Of a stretch of 64,000 nt of DNA, positions 26,832-34,936 are shown one piece after another; the stretch's first letter is position 1, and each line of letters begins with the position of its first letter. The stretch is from positions 1,860,001 to 1,924,000 of the forward strand of contig NZ_FNSN01000003.1 of the NCBI RefSeq assembly GCF_900105345.1, written 5' to 3'. This stretch comes from Arthrobacter woluwensis. GTDB taxonomy: Bacteria; Actinomycetota; Actinomycetes; Actinomycetales; Micrococcaceae. The notes under the pieces were generated by a model. It searched no databases and was not told where the DNA came from. It saw only the letters and a list, made by a program, of their open reading frames with translations. The translations under genes and the position numbers were made by a program.

Positions 26832-27981
26832 AACCATCGTCGCTCTCGAGGCGATGACCGTCAATCTCGAGCTTCTCGACGCCGCTGCGCGGCGCCGAGA
26901 CCTCCATCTCATCGTCCTGGCGGGGGTCCCGGGCATGTATTTACCAGGTGGCCGGGACGTGGACATCCAGCAATGCGACACCTTCGATCTCGATGCGGTT
27001 CGGGCCCGCCTTGAGGAGCATGGCGACTCTCTTGTTGGCCTGGTCAGCCCCACCGATACGTGGGGGATTCAAGCGGTGGCGCTTTGCGAGGAACTGGGGC
27101 TCCCGCATCTCACGTCGTCGGAGAAGCTGGAGAAGCTCCGGGACAAGGCATGGGTTCGACACACCACCGATGCCGCATTCGGAAAGGTGCGCACGGGCAT
27201 CGATCAGTCGCCACATATTCTGAAGCCGCGGAAGGGCACCGGGTCACAGAACATTGAACTGTTCCCGACGCGTCTGGAGCTAGAAGAGTCTGCAGAAAAG
27301 CGGAATCTGGTGTCGGATGAATGGGTAGTGGAACCCTACTTCAGAGGTCCGGTCTACAGCGCCGAGACCTATACCCGGGGCGGGTCGACGGCATTGCTGG
27401 GCGTGACCAACCGGATCATGTCACCCGAACCTCTCTTTGTGGAGCTGGTGAAGACGTTTCCCCATCTTCACGGCACTTCATGGGAGGGCAGTGTGGAGGC
27501 GTGGGCCAAGACGATCCTGGAGAGTGTCGAATTCGAAGCCGGGTTCGCCCACATCGAGTTCTGTGAGACGGCGAACGGTTTTGAGCTGATTGAGATCAAC
27601 GCCCGAATGGCCGGTGCGCTCATCGGCCCTGCGATTCATCAGACGACAGGGATCGATATCTACGACATCCTGATCGGAGATGCCCTTGGAGAAGAACCGC
27701 GTTCTCTCGTGAGGAACATCCGAGGTGGGCACTCTCACGTCAGTGTCTATGCGGAGACAGCTGGAACCTTGACGTCGATCGACGGACTCGATCTGCTCGA
27801 TGGCCTTCCTGGGAACATCGGCTGGATCCCGGCCAAGGCGGTCGGAGCTGAGATCTCACACGTGGGGGACTACAAATCTCGGATCGGAAACATCTATGCG
27901 ACGGCGGCGGAGCCAGGGCTGGCCCAGGACTACGCGGTTGCAGCCAGCCGGCACTTGAGGGTGACGGTTTCCGGTGACTGA
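26821..27981 (+). CDS. ATP-grasp ligase with a shortened A-lobe, predicted amino-acid ligase
   Basis: A 386-residue ATP-grasp protein. ATP-site features are KLRDKAWVRH, the lysine loop ILKPRKGTGSQNI, the central EWVVEPYFRGPVYSAE and the metal-binding end FELIEINARMAGALIGPAI. This resembles the carnosine synthase/L-amino-acid ligase branch, which joins carboxylates to amines through an acyl-phosphate. The segment between the DK motif and the KP lysine is roughly 20 residues shorter than usual, so part of the A subdomain is missing. A C-terminal domain of about 90 residues follows. Overlaps of 11 and 8 bases tie it to the PLP enzyme and the MFS gene. The ligated partners are unknown. Confidence 0.8.
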   Translation: MSSKTIVALEAMTVNLELLDAAARRRDLHLIVLAGVPGMYLPGGRDVDIQQCDTFDLDAVRARLEEHGDSLVGLVSPTDTWGIQAVALCEELGLPHLTSSEKLEKLRDKAWVRHTTDAAFGKVRTGIDQSPHILKPRKGTGSQNIELFPTRLELEESAEKRNLVSDEWVVEPYFRGPVYSAETYTRGGSTALLGVTNRIMSPEPLFVELVKTFPHLHGTSWEGSVEAWAKTILESVEFEAGFAHIEFCETANGFELIEINARMAGALIGPAIHQTTGIDIYDILIGDALGEEPRSLVRNIRGGHSHVSVYAETAGTLTSIDGLDLLDGLPGNIGWIPAKAVGAEISHVGDYKSRIGNIYATAAEPGLAQDYAVAASRHLRVTVSGD

Positions 27982-29170
27982 GACGTTGACGCCTGCGCCA
28001 GCGAAGATCCCAACATCTTCCTGGACGCTGCTGGTTCTGATCGTCGCGTCCGGCATCACGACCTTCATGTTCCTGCCGCTGCTCACGCTTGAGCTCGTGC
28101 GCAGAGGACTGGGCGTCGCCAGCATTGGAATCGTCGTAGGGGCGATGACCGGGTCCGGACAGATTGCGTCGGTATTTCTCGGATCCTTGGTGGCGAGGTT
28201 CGGCTCGAAAAGCGTGGCGCTCTGCGGGCTCGTGGTGAGGGCTGCCGGACTCTCCACCTTCCTGTTCCGTGATGATTTTGCCAGCTACCTTGTGGGAAGC
28301 ATTGTTGCGGGCATCGGGTCCACCAGTGTGTCTCTAGGGATCAAGACTGAGCTTCTTGCTGCGGCCGGTTCGCGAAAGCTGATTTCACTCCGGTCGGCGG
28401 CGGTCAATGCGGGTGCCCTGATCGGTCCTGCCATCGGGGCGATCCTCTTCCAGGTCACAGGATTCAACATGATCATCGCCGCCTCATTGATCAGCTACCT
28501 GGTCATGGGTGCTGTCATCGTCTTTGTGCGCTTTGAATCCCGTGGCGCCGGAGTTCGGCCCAGTGCTGATCCACCGGTGCTTGAAGACCGCCTGTTTGCA
28601 TCTGGAAAGCGTCGGCAGATCGCAGTGCTGCTGTTGCTGGTCGCGTCGTACTGGTTCGCATATTCGCAGTGGAACCTGCTGATGCCGCTTGCCGCCAAGC
28701 AGGCATTCCACACGGATCAAGCCTCGTCTTGGTTTTACATTGCTAATGCTGCTCTGATCCTTGGGCTTCAATATCTCCTCCTCGTGCACCTGCTCGGTCG
28801 TCTGAGTTCACGTCGCATTCTGCTCCTGGGATACGGCAGTCTGGTCGCCGGATTCGTCGTGCTCATGTTCGGATGGGCCGCCCCCGCAGTTGTGGCATTC
28901 GTTGTGCTTTTCACTCTTGGCGAGGCTCTCATCAGTCCGACTCTTGATGAGACCGCATCCGGGCTCTCCCTCGGACACGGGGGACTGGGTCGGCTGTTCG
29001 GCCTCATCGGATCAGTGTCCGGAGCAGCCTCATTCGCCGGTGGCGCCATGACCGGCGGGATTCTGAGTGCCGTTGGCACTGGTCCGGCCGCCAGCGCAGC
29101 CGGTCTCTTCGCGGGCCTTCTCGGTATGGTCCTCGCACTCTGGGGTTTACGAAAGAAGGAGCTGAGTTGA
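27974..29170 (+). CDS. MFS transporter, probable exporter of the cluster product
   Basis: A 398-residue membrane protein with about 12 hydrophobic spans in two halves split by a polar loop near residues 190-215 (FESRGAGVRPSADPPVLEDRLF). Conserved MFS bits include LVARFGSKSVALCGLV after the second span. GTG 27974 overlaps the preceding ligase by 8 bases, and the stop overlaps the TTG of the next ligase by 4. Placement inside a biosynthetic operon suggests efflux of the finished peptide and self-protection. The MFS family is clear; the direction and cargo are inference. Confidence 0.85.
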   Translation: MTETLTPAPAKIPTSSWTLLVLIVASGITTFMFLPLLTLELVRRGLGVASIGIVVGAMTGSGQIASVFLGSLVARFGSKSVALCGLVVRAAGLSTFLFRDDFASYLVGSIVAGIGSTSVSLGIKTELLAAAGSRKLISLRSAAVNAGALIGPAIGAILFQVTGFNMIIAASLISYLVMGAVIVFVRFESRGAGVRPSADPPVLEDRLFASGKRRQIAVLLLLVASYWFAYSQWNLLMPLAAKQAFHTDQASSWFYIANAALILGLQYLLLVHLLGRLSSRRILLLGYGSLVAGFVVLMFGWAAPAVVAFVVLFTLGEALISPTLDETASGLSLGHGGLGRLFGLIGSVSGAASFAGGAMTGGILSAVGTGPAASAAGLFAGLLGMVLALWGLRKKELS

Positions 29171-30354
29171 GGTTCACCATCTACATTCCGACTCCCCGGG
29201 GGATAGTCCTGGAGGCAGCGAGACGGTTCGGCCGCCTGTCAGTTGTTCCAGTGATTCAGCCCGGTCAGGACTTGAGCGAATACGGGGGGCTCGAGCCCCT
29301 GTTCGTTCAAGATCCACTCGACCCGGTTGAGGTTGCCCGGGCTGTTCTCGCACGAGACGCGGATGGTGACTCTCGATCGATCTGCCTTGCGTTCGGGGAT
29401 AAGTCGACCGAGGTGGCAAGTCTTGTGAATGCTGCGCTTGGGTGGGACCTTCCGGGATACCTGGACTTTGTCACCCTCGAGACATTCCGCAGCAAATCCA
29501 AGCTTCGCCGTGTCCTCGGAGTGGGCAACCCGCTCAACGTTCCTTTCGCCGCGGTGTCACGGTGCGACGAGGTCGTTCGGTTTGTCGAGAAGATCGGCAC
29601 GCAGGCGATCCTGAAGCCCGCAGACGGAAGCGGAAGCCGCAACATCGTTACTTTGGACCCCGGAACGGTAAGCGCGACCCTGTCGGCGATCGACACGTCG
29701 TGGATGTCGCAGGGCGCGGTTGTGGAACAGCGGGTTGTCGGTCCGGAATTTTCGGTCGAGGCGCTCAGCTGGAACGGGGAGCATTCGATTCTCGGTGTCA
29801 CCCGGAAGTTCACTTCCGGTCCTCCGGGCTTCATCGAGACCGGGCACGAGTTTCCGGCGGACGTTTCGCTCGAGGTCCGAGACGCTCTCGAGCACGCCAC
29901 CAAAGAGATTCTCAGCGCCGCAGGCCACCTCAGCGGCTTGTCTCACACTGAGCTGATCCTGGATGACGCAGGACCCAAGCTGGTGGAGTCGCACGGCAGA
30001 CCAGGGGGCGATCGCATCTCGGACATGGTCGGCCTGGTTCGTGGCCGGTCGTCGTTCGAACTCTGGTTCGATGCGATGCTCACCGGTAGGCTCCCGGTGG
30101 TCCAAGAATCAGGGGTAACGGCGGGTGTCGAGTTTCTGGATCTCACGGGAATGAAGTCCACCGATGAGCAATGGACGGACCGCATGCTCAGTCTCCCCGG
30201 GGTCGTAGAGGCTTCCATCTTGCTGCCGGAAGCGGAGCGCGGCGAAATCGTTTCGTCGAGTACCCGGCACAGCCTGGTCGTTTTTTGTGGTTCGACAGAC
30301 GAACGCGCCCGTATTCGGCGAGCAATCAATGCTGCAAACCTTGAACTTAAGTAG
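29167..30354 (+). CDS. ATP-grasp ligase of the L-amino-acid ligase/carnosine synthase group
   Basis: A 395-residue ATP-grasp enzyme with an unbroken fold. It shows FRSKSKLRRVLGVGNPLNVPF, the lysine loop AILKPADGSGSRNI, GAVVEQRVVGPEFSVEAL, and the metal-site segment LVESHGRPGGDRISDMV. The ESHGRPGGD pattern is typical of dipeptide ligases related to DdaF (dapdiamide) and BacD (bacilysin). It would form an amide bond between a carboxylate and an amino acid using ATP. The TTG start at 29167 overlaps the MFS stop. It is a distinct second ligase: unlike the protein at 26821 it keeps the full spacing between ATP-binding motifs. Confidence 0.83.
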   Translation: MRFTIYIPTPRGIVLEAARRFGRLSVVPVIQPGQDLSEYGGLEPLFVQDPLDPVEVARAVLARDADGDSRSICLAFGDKSTEVASLVNAALGWDLPGYLDFVTLETFRSKSKLRRVLGVGNPLNVPFAAVSRCDEVVRFVEKIGTQAILKPADGSGSRNIVTLDPGTVSATLSAIDTSWMSQGAVVEQRVVGPEFSVEALSWNGEHSILGVTRKFTSGPPGFIETGHEFPADVSLEVRDALEHATKEILSAAGHLSGLSHTELILDDAGPKLVESHGRPGGDRISDMVGLVRGRSSFELWFDAMLTGRLPVVQESGVTAGVEFLDLTGMKSTDEQWTDRMLSLPGVVEASILLPEAERGEIVSSSTRHSLVVFCGSTDERARIRRAINAANLELK

Positions 30355-30360
30355 GGAAAC

Positions 30361-31353
30361 ATGAAGATTCTTGTTCTGACGATCCAGACCAACGATTACA
30401 AGTTCGTCAATAACTTCCTCATCCCGGAGTCCCTGCACCGCCAGGGCCACGAGGTCGCCCTCGGTGATGTCGATACGCTCAGCTACCTCCAAGGGGTCAT
30501 TCAGTGCAAGCAGGCCACCTTCGAAGGCGGGGCTGTCGGCGAACCGCACGTGATCATGGATGAGATGCGCTCGTGTGAAGACTTCGATCTCGTCTGGGTG
30601 CTGGACTACAGTCACCCCGACCGTGAAAAGGAGTTCTTCCAGCTCCTGTGGCTCCTGGAGCGCAGAGTCCCCTTCGTCAACGACCCCAGCGGTCTCTTCT
30701 TCATGAACAACAAGATCGGAATCGCGGCTCTTGATCTGCAGGGCAATCTTCCCGAGTCGTTTGTTTCCTGCGACGAGGAGACCCTCCGTCAGGTCTGCGA
30801 GTCCAATGGTGACATCTCCTGGGTGATCAAGCCGCCGAATGCCGGCTGCGGTGCCGACGTGTTCAAGCTGACTGCAGGCGACGCCAATTTCTCCGCCCTT
30901 CTTCAGTCAGCGACGGGCAACGCTTACCAGAAGTACGAGATGTTCACGCGGGAGGCCTTCGGCCAGGCGGAGAAGTATGCAGTGCTTCAGGAGTTCCTGC
31001 CGGAGCTCAAGGGAACCGAGAAGCGGGTGATGATCGCCGACGGAAAGGTTGTCGGGGGGTTCAAGAAGACGGGCAAAGGTGCCGAGTTCCGCGGCAACGC
31101 TTCGACAGGCGGCGATGTCGGTGCGCTCGAGCTGAATGCGGATGAGCTTGCCCTGAGCGAGAAGATCGGTGAGCGGCTGAAGGACTTCGGAATTCGTTTC
31201 GTGGGGATTGATATGGCGTATCCATACCTCGTCGAGCTCAACCTCGTGAATCCCGGCGGGATCAATTACCACAGAAAGGCCACTGGGGAGGACATTGCGG
31301 ACTTGCTGACCAGGACAGCGGTCGACGGAGCGCTTGCCGCAGCTGCTCGCTAG
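30361..31353 (+). CDS. ATP-grasp ligase, glutathione synthetase (GshB)-like
   Basis: A 330-residue GshB-like enzyme. It begins MKILVLTIQTNDYKFVNN like a pre-ATP-grasp domain, then NDPSGLFFMNNKIG, the lysine region SWVIKPPNAGCGADVFKL, the GshB-type stretch GTEKRVMIADGKVVGGFKK, EFRGNASTGGDVG and the metal-binding end LVELNLVNPGGINYHRKATGED. GshB adds glycine to a gamma-glutamyl dipeptide. Here, beside two other ligases and a beta-substituted amino-acid module, it more likely adds a further residue in a small peptide. It starts 6 bases after the second ligase, with AGTAGGG upstream. It is the last gene of the operon; a hairpin follows at 31451. Confidence 0.83.
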   Translation: MKILVLTIQTNDYKFVNNFLIPESLHRQGHEVALGDVDTLSYLQGVIQCKQATFEGGAVGEPHVIMDEMRSCEDFDLVWVLDYSHPDREKEFFQLLWLLERRVPFVNDPSGLFFMNNKIGIAALDLQGNLPESFVSCDEETLRQVCESNGDISWVIKPPNAGCGADVFKLTAGDANFSALLQSATGNAYQKYEMFTREAFGQAEKYAVLQEFLPELKGTEKRVMIADGKVVGGFKKTGKGAEFRGNASTGGDVGALELNADELALSEKIGERLKDFGIRFVGIDMAYPYLVELNLVNPGGINYHRKATGEDIADLLTRTAVDGALAAAAR

Positions 31354-31450
31354 GTTCATTTCTCAAGGGCCGCCGCATTCAAACCGGTGCAGGCCTTTGG
31401 GAAATTCGGCTGAGGCGTGTACACGGTGACGTGTGAGGTGGCCGCCATGA

Positions 31451-31486
31451 GCTGACGCCCGATTCCACTCTCAGGCGGGCGTCAGC
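31451..31486 (+). terminator. Hairpin between the peptide operon and the helicase gene
   Basis: A perfect 11-base-pair stem (31451-31461 with 31476-31486) and a 14-base loop lie about 100 bases after the last ligase gene. It has no T-run. It also occupies the space where a ribosome site for an ATG at 31489 would be, which is one reason to place the helicase start further on. Confidence 0.6.
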
Positions 31487-31554
31487 CCATGCAGGCCCGT
31501 GTATTCGGTCGACGGCAGGATGCCTGGTCGTTTAACGGTTTTGAGGAGGCTATT

Positions 31555-34350
31555 TTGGTTGATCCACGGAGCGCACTCGTACTCACGCGAAAAGACCCGA
31601 AGTCTAGATGGTCGGACAGCACGCACGAGGTGGACTCCTTCGCCATCGGCGCGTCCAAGATCACCTTGACCTTTGTGCCGAAGCACGCAGGAAGCCCACG
31701 CATCGCGTACTCATACAGCCGGGTGCGGGCGGCCGTCTGTGCCCCAGGGACCCCGATTCTTGTGCCGGACCAGCATGTGGTCTTGGTGCGCGGAGTTCTG
31801 TGGTCATCAGCTCTCGAGATCTTCGAGTTCGATGGCCCGGATGGGCCACTGAGGAAGTTGTTCTGGACCAGCCGGGATGGCATCGAGAAAACGTGTTGGT
31901 ACGAGGCGGAAGACGTGGTCATCATGGCTGACGCGACGTACCGCTCTGCCCAGTCCAGTGCAGTCTTGGGCTATTTCCGAGAGATCATCGAGGCGAAGGA
32001 TCCTGAATCCGACCCGATAGTCCGGGCCTATCGATCGTTCGATTTCGTCCATCCGGAGAGCGTGCTCGCAAGGTATCTTTCGGGAGGGCTGCCGTCACCA
32101 CGGTCTGCGCCAGCTAAGCGGGTGTATCCATTTCGTAGCAACCTCAGCCAGCAGGAGGCTACCGAGAAAGCGCTGACGCATCAGATCTCGGTGATTGAGG
32201 GACCGCCCGGGACCGGAAAAACTGAGACCATCTTGAACCTGATCGCAAACATCGTCGTCAACGAACTGGGGAGCGTTGCCGTGGTGTCGTTGAGCAACTC
32301 CGCTGTCGAGAATGTGGGTGAGAAGCTCCAAGAGTACGGGTTCGGTCACATAGTGGCTGAGCTCGGAAACCGAACGAAACAGGAAGCCTTTTTCGCGGCC
32401 CAAAGGCAGCGCAATGAAGCTGCTGTCGCCTTTGCCCATTGCTCGCCGCCCGCACCGGATCCCACGCAGCTTGCCGAGCTCGACGAGCGGCTGAGAGCGC
32501 TACAAGCCATGGAGCGCGAACGGGCACAGGCTCGGGCGCTCCTCGCCGAGTACCGGCTGGAGTACGATCACTTCCGACGACGCTGCGACGACGAAAAGTC
32601 GGTGAGTGTCGACTCGCTTCCGCTTTTGCGCCGCCCCACCTCGCGCATCCTGGAGTTCCTTGCTGAGTCCTCCCTCGAAATGGAGTTTGGTTACCGCCCG
32701 GGTCTCATCGGTCGGGTGAGGAAATTCTTCAAGTATGGGCGTATACGAGACATCGATTCGGCCGACGTTGAAACTGTTCTCGCGCTTCAGTCCGCGTACT
32801 ACCAAAAGCGCATTGCCGAACTCGTCTCAGACATCGCCAGGCTCGACGGCGAGCTCGATGGTTCCGACTTCGAAGAAGTAGCCCGCCAGCGGCAGCTGCG
32901 GTCGCTTGAGACATTTGCTGCATCGCTTGCATCAAGAGTCGGTCAAGGCGGCCGGGCCGACTTCACCCCGGACTCGCTACGGCACGCCACATCGTTTCGC
33001 TCGCTAGTTCACGAGTACCCATTGGTTCTCAGTACCTGTCACTCTTTGCGAAGAAATATTCCGGCAGGCAATCTGTTCGACTACCTCATCATTGACGAGG
33101 CGTCGCAGGTCGACCTCCTGAGTGCGAGCCTGGCGATGTCGGTGTGCCGAAACCTCGTCATTGTCGGTGACCGCAAGCAACTTCCGCAGATCAGCTCGAT
33201 GCCGGAGGGCGCACTGCCGGCACCATCTCCACCTTATGACTATGTCGAGCAGAGTATCCTCTCCTCGTTGCAGTTGCTCTACGGTGAAACGGTGCCGGTG
33301 ACTCTGCTCCGTGAGCACTATCGCTGTCATCCTGCGATTATCGGCTTCTGCAATCGTGCGTTCTACGATGGCCAACTGATTTCCTATACGAGCAGCGACG
33401 GCCGGGCCGCGCCGGCCATGAGGGTCCATCCCACAGCTCGCGGCAATCACATGCGCCAGCACCGAGGAGGCGGGAAATCGAATCAGCGGGAAATCGACGT
33501 CGTGCTTCAGGAAGTTCTCCCCGCAGCTCCGCCGGGCACCCGGCTGGAGGACATTGCGTTCGCGGCGCCGTATCGTCAGCAGGCTGACAAGGCCGCAGCG
33601 CAACTGAGCGATCAGATGGACACAGTCGACACCGTGCACCGATTGCAGGGCCGACAGAAACGCATGGTGGTGCTGACAACGGTGCTGTCCGAGACCTGGC
33701 AGGGCCTCCGCGGCCTGCAGTTCGTCGACGACCCCAGGCTCATCAATGTCGCTGTGTCCCGAGCCATCGACACCTTTGTGCTCGTTACAAACTTCGACCA
33801 GCTTCCGAAGAGCCGGCACATACGGGATCTGATCGGTTACATCGAGTACCACTATCCCGATCAGGCCGTCGAGCCGAGCGCGGTGGTGTCGGTTTTCGAC
33901 CTGCTGTACCGAGACTTTGACGCGCAATTGGCTCCCCTGGCGGGTCGGCTCAGCAGCACGGCGAAGTACCGCTCGGAGGAGATCATCAGAGTGTTGATCG
34001 GAGACATCCTTGCCGAGCCGGCCCATGGCCATCTTCGATTGCAGGAGCAAGTCTTCCTCAAGAATCTCGTAGCTCGAGGAACTTCATTGAACGATGAGCA
34101 GCGTGCGTTTGTCCGGCGGACGTCCTCGGTCGACTTCGTGGTTTACAACGCCGTGACTCAGCTACCGCAACTCGCCATTGAGGTGGACGGGTTCGCCTGG
34201 CACGAGAACAATCCAGCCCAGTTGAGGCGGGACAGAGTGAAGGACTCGGTCCTGCAACGCGTAGGGCTGCCTCTCCTTCGGCTCCGCACCACTGAGAGCG
34301 GAGAAGAAGACCGCATCCGGGGAGCCCTCGCCGCATCGGCGCGGGTTTGA
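31555..34350 (+). CDS. Superfamily 1 (Upf1-like) helicase fused to a C-terminal restriction-endonuclease-like domain
   Basis: A 931-residue fusion. After about 190 residues of unassigned N-terminal domain come SF1 motifs: Walker A GPPGTGKT at about 216, Walker B IIDEASQ near 512, motif III VGDRKQLPQ, motif IV LREHYRCHP, motif V DTVHRLQGRQ and motif VI INVAVSRAID. A charged coiled-coil-like insert follows Walker A. The last 110 residues carry a DUF559/Vsr-like nuclease core with Asp860 in VDFVVYN, Glu876 in AIEVDGFAWH and RDRVKDSVLQRVGLPLLRLRT. TTG 31555 is chosen because GAGGAGG lies 5 bases upstream; ATG 31489 directly abuts a hairpin. Similar helicase-nuclease fusions occur in anti-phage systems. 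It stands alone at the island's end, and defence is inference. Confidence 0.85.
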   Translation: MVDPRSALVLTRKDPKSRWSDSTHEVDSFAIGASKITLTFVPKHAGSPRIAYSYSRVRAAVCAPGTPILVPDQHVVLVRGVLWSSALEIFEFDGPDGPLRKLFWTSRDGIEKTCWYEAEDVVIMADATYRSAQSSAVLGYFREIIEAKDPESDPIVRAYRSFDFVHPESVLARYLSGGLPSPRSAPAKRVYPFRSNLSQQEATEKALTHQISVIEGPPGTGKTETILNLIANIVVNELGSVAVVSLSNSAVENVGEKLQEYGFGHIVAELGNRTKQEAFFAAQRQRNEAAVAFAHCSPPAPDPTQLAELDERLRALQAMERERAQARALLAEYRLEYDHFRRRCDDEKSVSVDSLPLLRRPTSRILEFLAESSLEMEFGYRPGLIGRVRKFFKYGRIRDIDSADVETVLALQSAYYQKRIAELVSDIARLDGELDGSDFEEVARQRQLRSLETFAASLASRVGQGGRADFTPDSLRHATSFRSLVHEYPLVLSTCHSLRRNIPAGNLFDYLIIDEASQVDLLSASLAMSVCRNLVIVGDRKQLPQISSMPEGALPAPSPPYDYVEQSILSSLQLLYGETVPVTLLREHYRCHPAIIGFCNRAFYDGQLISYTSSDGRAAPAMRVHPTARGNHMRQHRGGGKSNQREIDVVLQEVLPAAPPGTRLEDIAFAAPYRQQADKAAAQLSDQMDTVDTVHRLQGRQKRMVVLTTVLSETWQGLRGLQFVDDPRLINVAVSRAIDTFVLVTNFDQLPKSRHIRDLIGYIEYHYPDQAVEPSAVVSVFDLLYRDFDAQLAPLAGRLSSTAKYRSEEIIRVLIGDILAEPAHGHLRLQEQVFLKNLVARGTSLNDEQRAFVRRTSSVDFVVYNAVTQLPQLAIEVDGFAWHENNPAQLRRDRVKDSVLQRVGLPLLRLRTTESGEEDRIRGALAASARV

Positions 34351-34410
34351 CCACAGGCTCAACAGGGGATGACTCTGGACGGATCGCCCACTTCATGGTC
34401 GGCTGGAACC

Positions 34411-34788
34411 ATGAGCTCACTGATCCGGCATATCACCCTCGATGCGGCAGACCCCTTCCAGCTGGCACGTTTCTGGGCCGAAGCCCTCGACGGTTCACTG
34501 GGCGACGACGACGCGCCGGGCGATCCCGAGGCCCTCGTCACGACTGCCGGCGGCTCGATGCTGTTCGTCAGGGTCGATGACCGCAAGACCGTGAAGAACC
34601 GCATGCATCTCGACATCCAGCCCCAGGACCGCACCCGCGACGAAGAGGTCGAACGCCTCCTCTCGCTCGGGGCCACGGTGCAAGGCGACCACCGGCGACC
34701 CGACGGGACCGGGTGGGTAACACTGCATGATCCCGAGGGCAACGAGTTCTGCGTCGAGCGCAGCGCCTCGGAGAGGACGGACGGCTGA
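34411..34788 (+). CDS. VOC (glyoxalase-like) domain protein
   Basis: A 125-residue single-domain vicinal-oxygen-chelate protein. It starts MSSLIRHITLDAADPFQLARFWAEAL, the usual first beta-alpha unit, with a second unit around RMHLDIQPQDRTRDEEVERLLSLGATV and the closing WVTLHDPEGNEFCVE. Metal ligands would be a His near the start, His of MHLDI and Glu of NEFCVE. The ATG at 34411 fits the family length better than the upstream 34369. Family functions include resistance proteins and small dioxygenases; none can be assigned. It marks a return to the base composition of the flank. Confidence 0.82.
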   Translation: MSSLIRHITLDAADPFQLARFWAEALDGSLGDDDAPGDPEALVTTAGGSMLFVRVDDRKTVKNRMHLDIQPQDRTRDEEVERLLSLGATVQGDHRRPDGTGWVTLHDPEGNEFCVERSASERTDG

Positions 34789-34867
34789 CGTCGTGACACC
34801 CGGCGCCGGCTGACCAGGCGCGTTCCTGCGCGCAGGAAACCCTTGAACGACATCCCCGAACGCGGCG

Positions 34868-34897
34868 TTGTCAGCGGAGAGTGTAAACGCTTACAAT
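34868..34897 (+). promoter_or_regulatory. Promoter with LacI-type operator for the phosphorylase operon
   Basis: TTGTCA (34868-34873) and TACAAT (34892-34897) are 18 bases apart. TGTAAACGCTTACA (34882-34895), a LacI-family palindrome with the usual central CG, overlaps the -10 box. This predicts autoregulation by the LacI protein encoded just downstream. Confidence 0.78.
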
Positions 34898-34936
34898 CTC
34901 TTTCGGCGCTGACTCCATCGCGCCGGAATGTGCACC

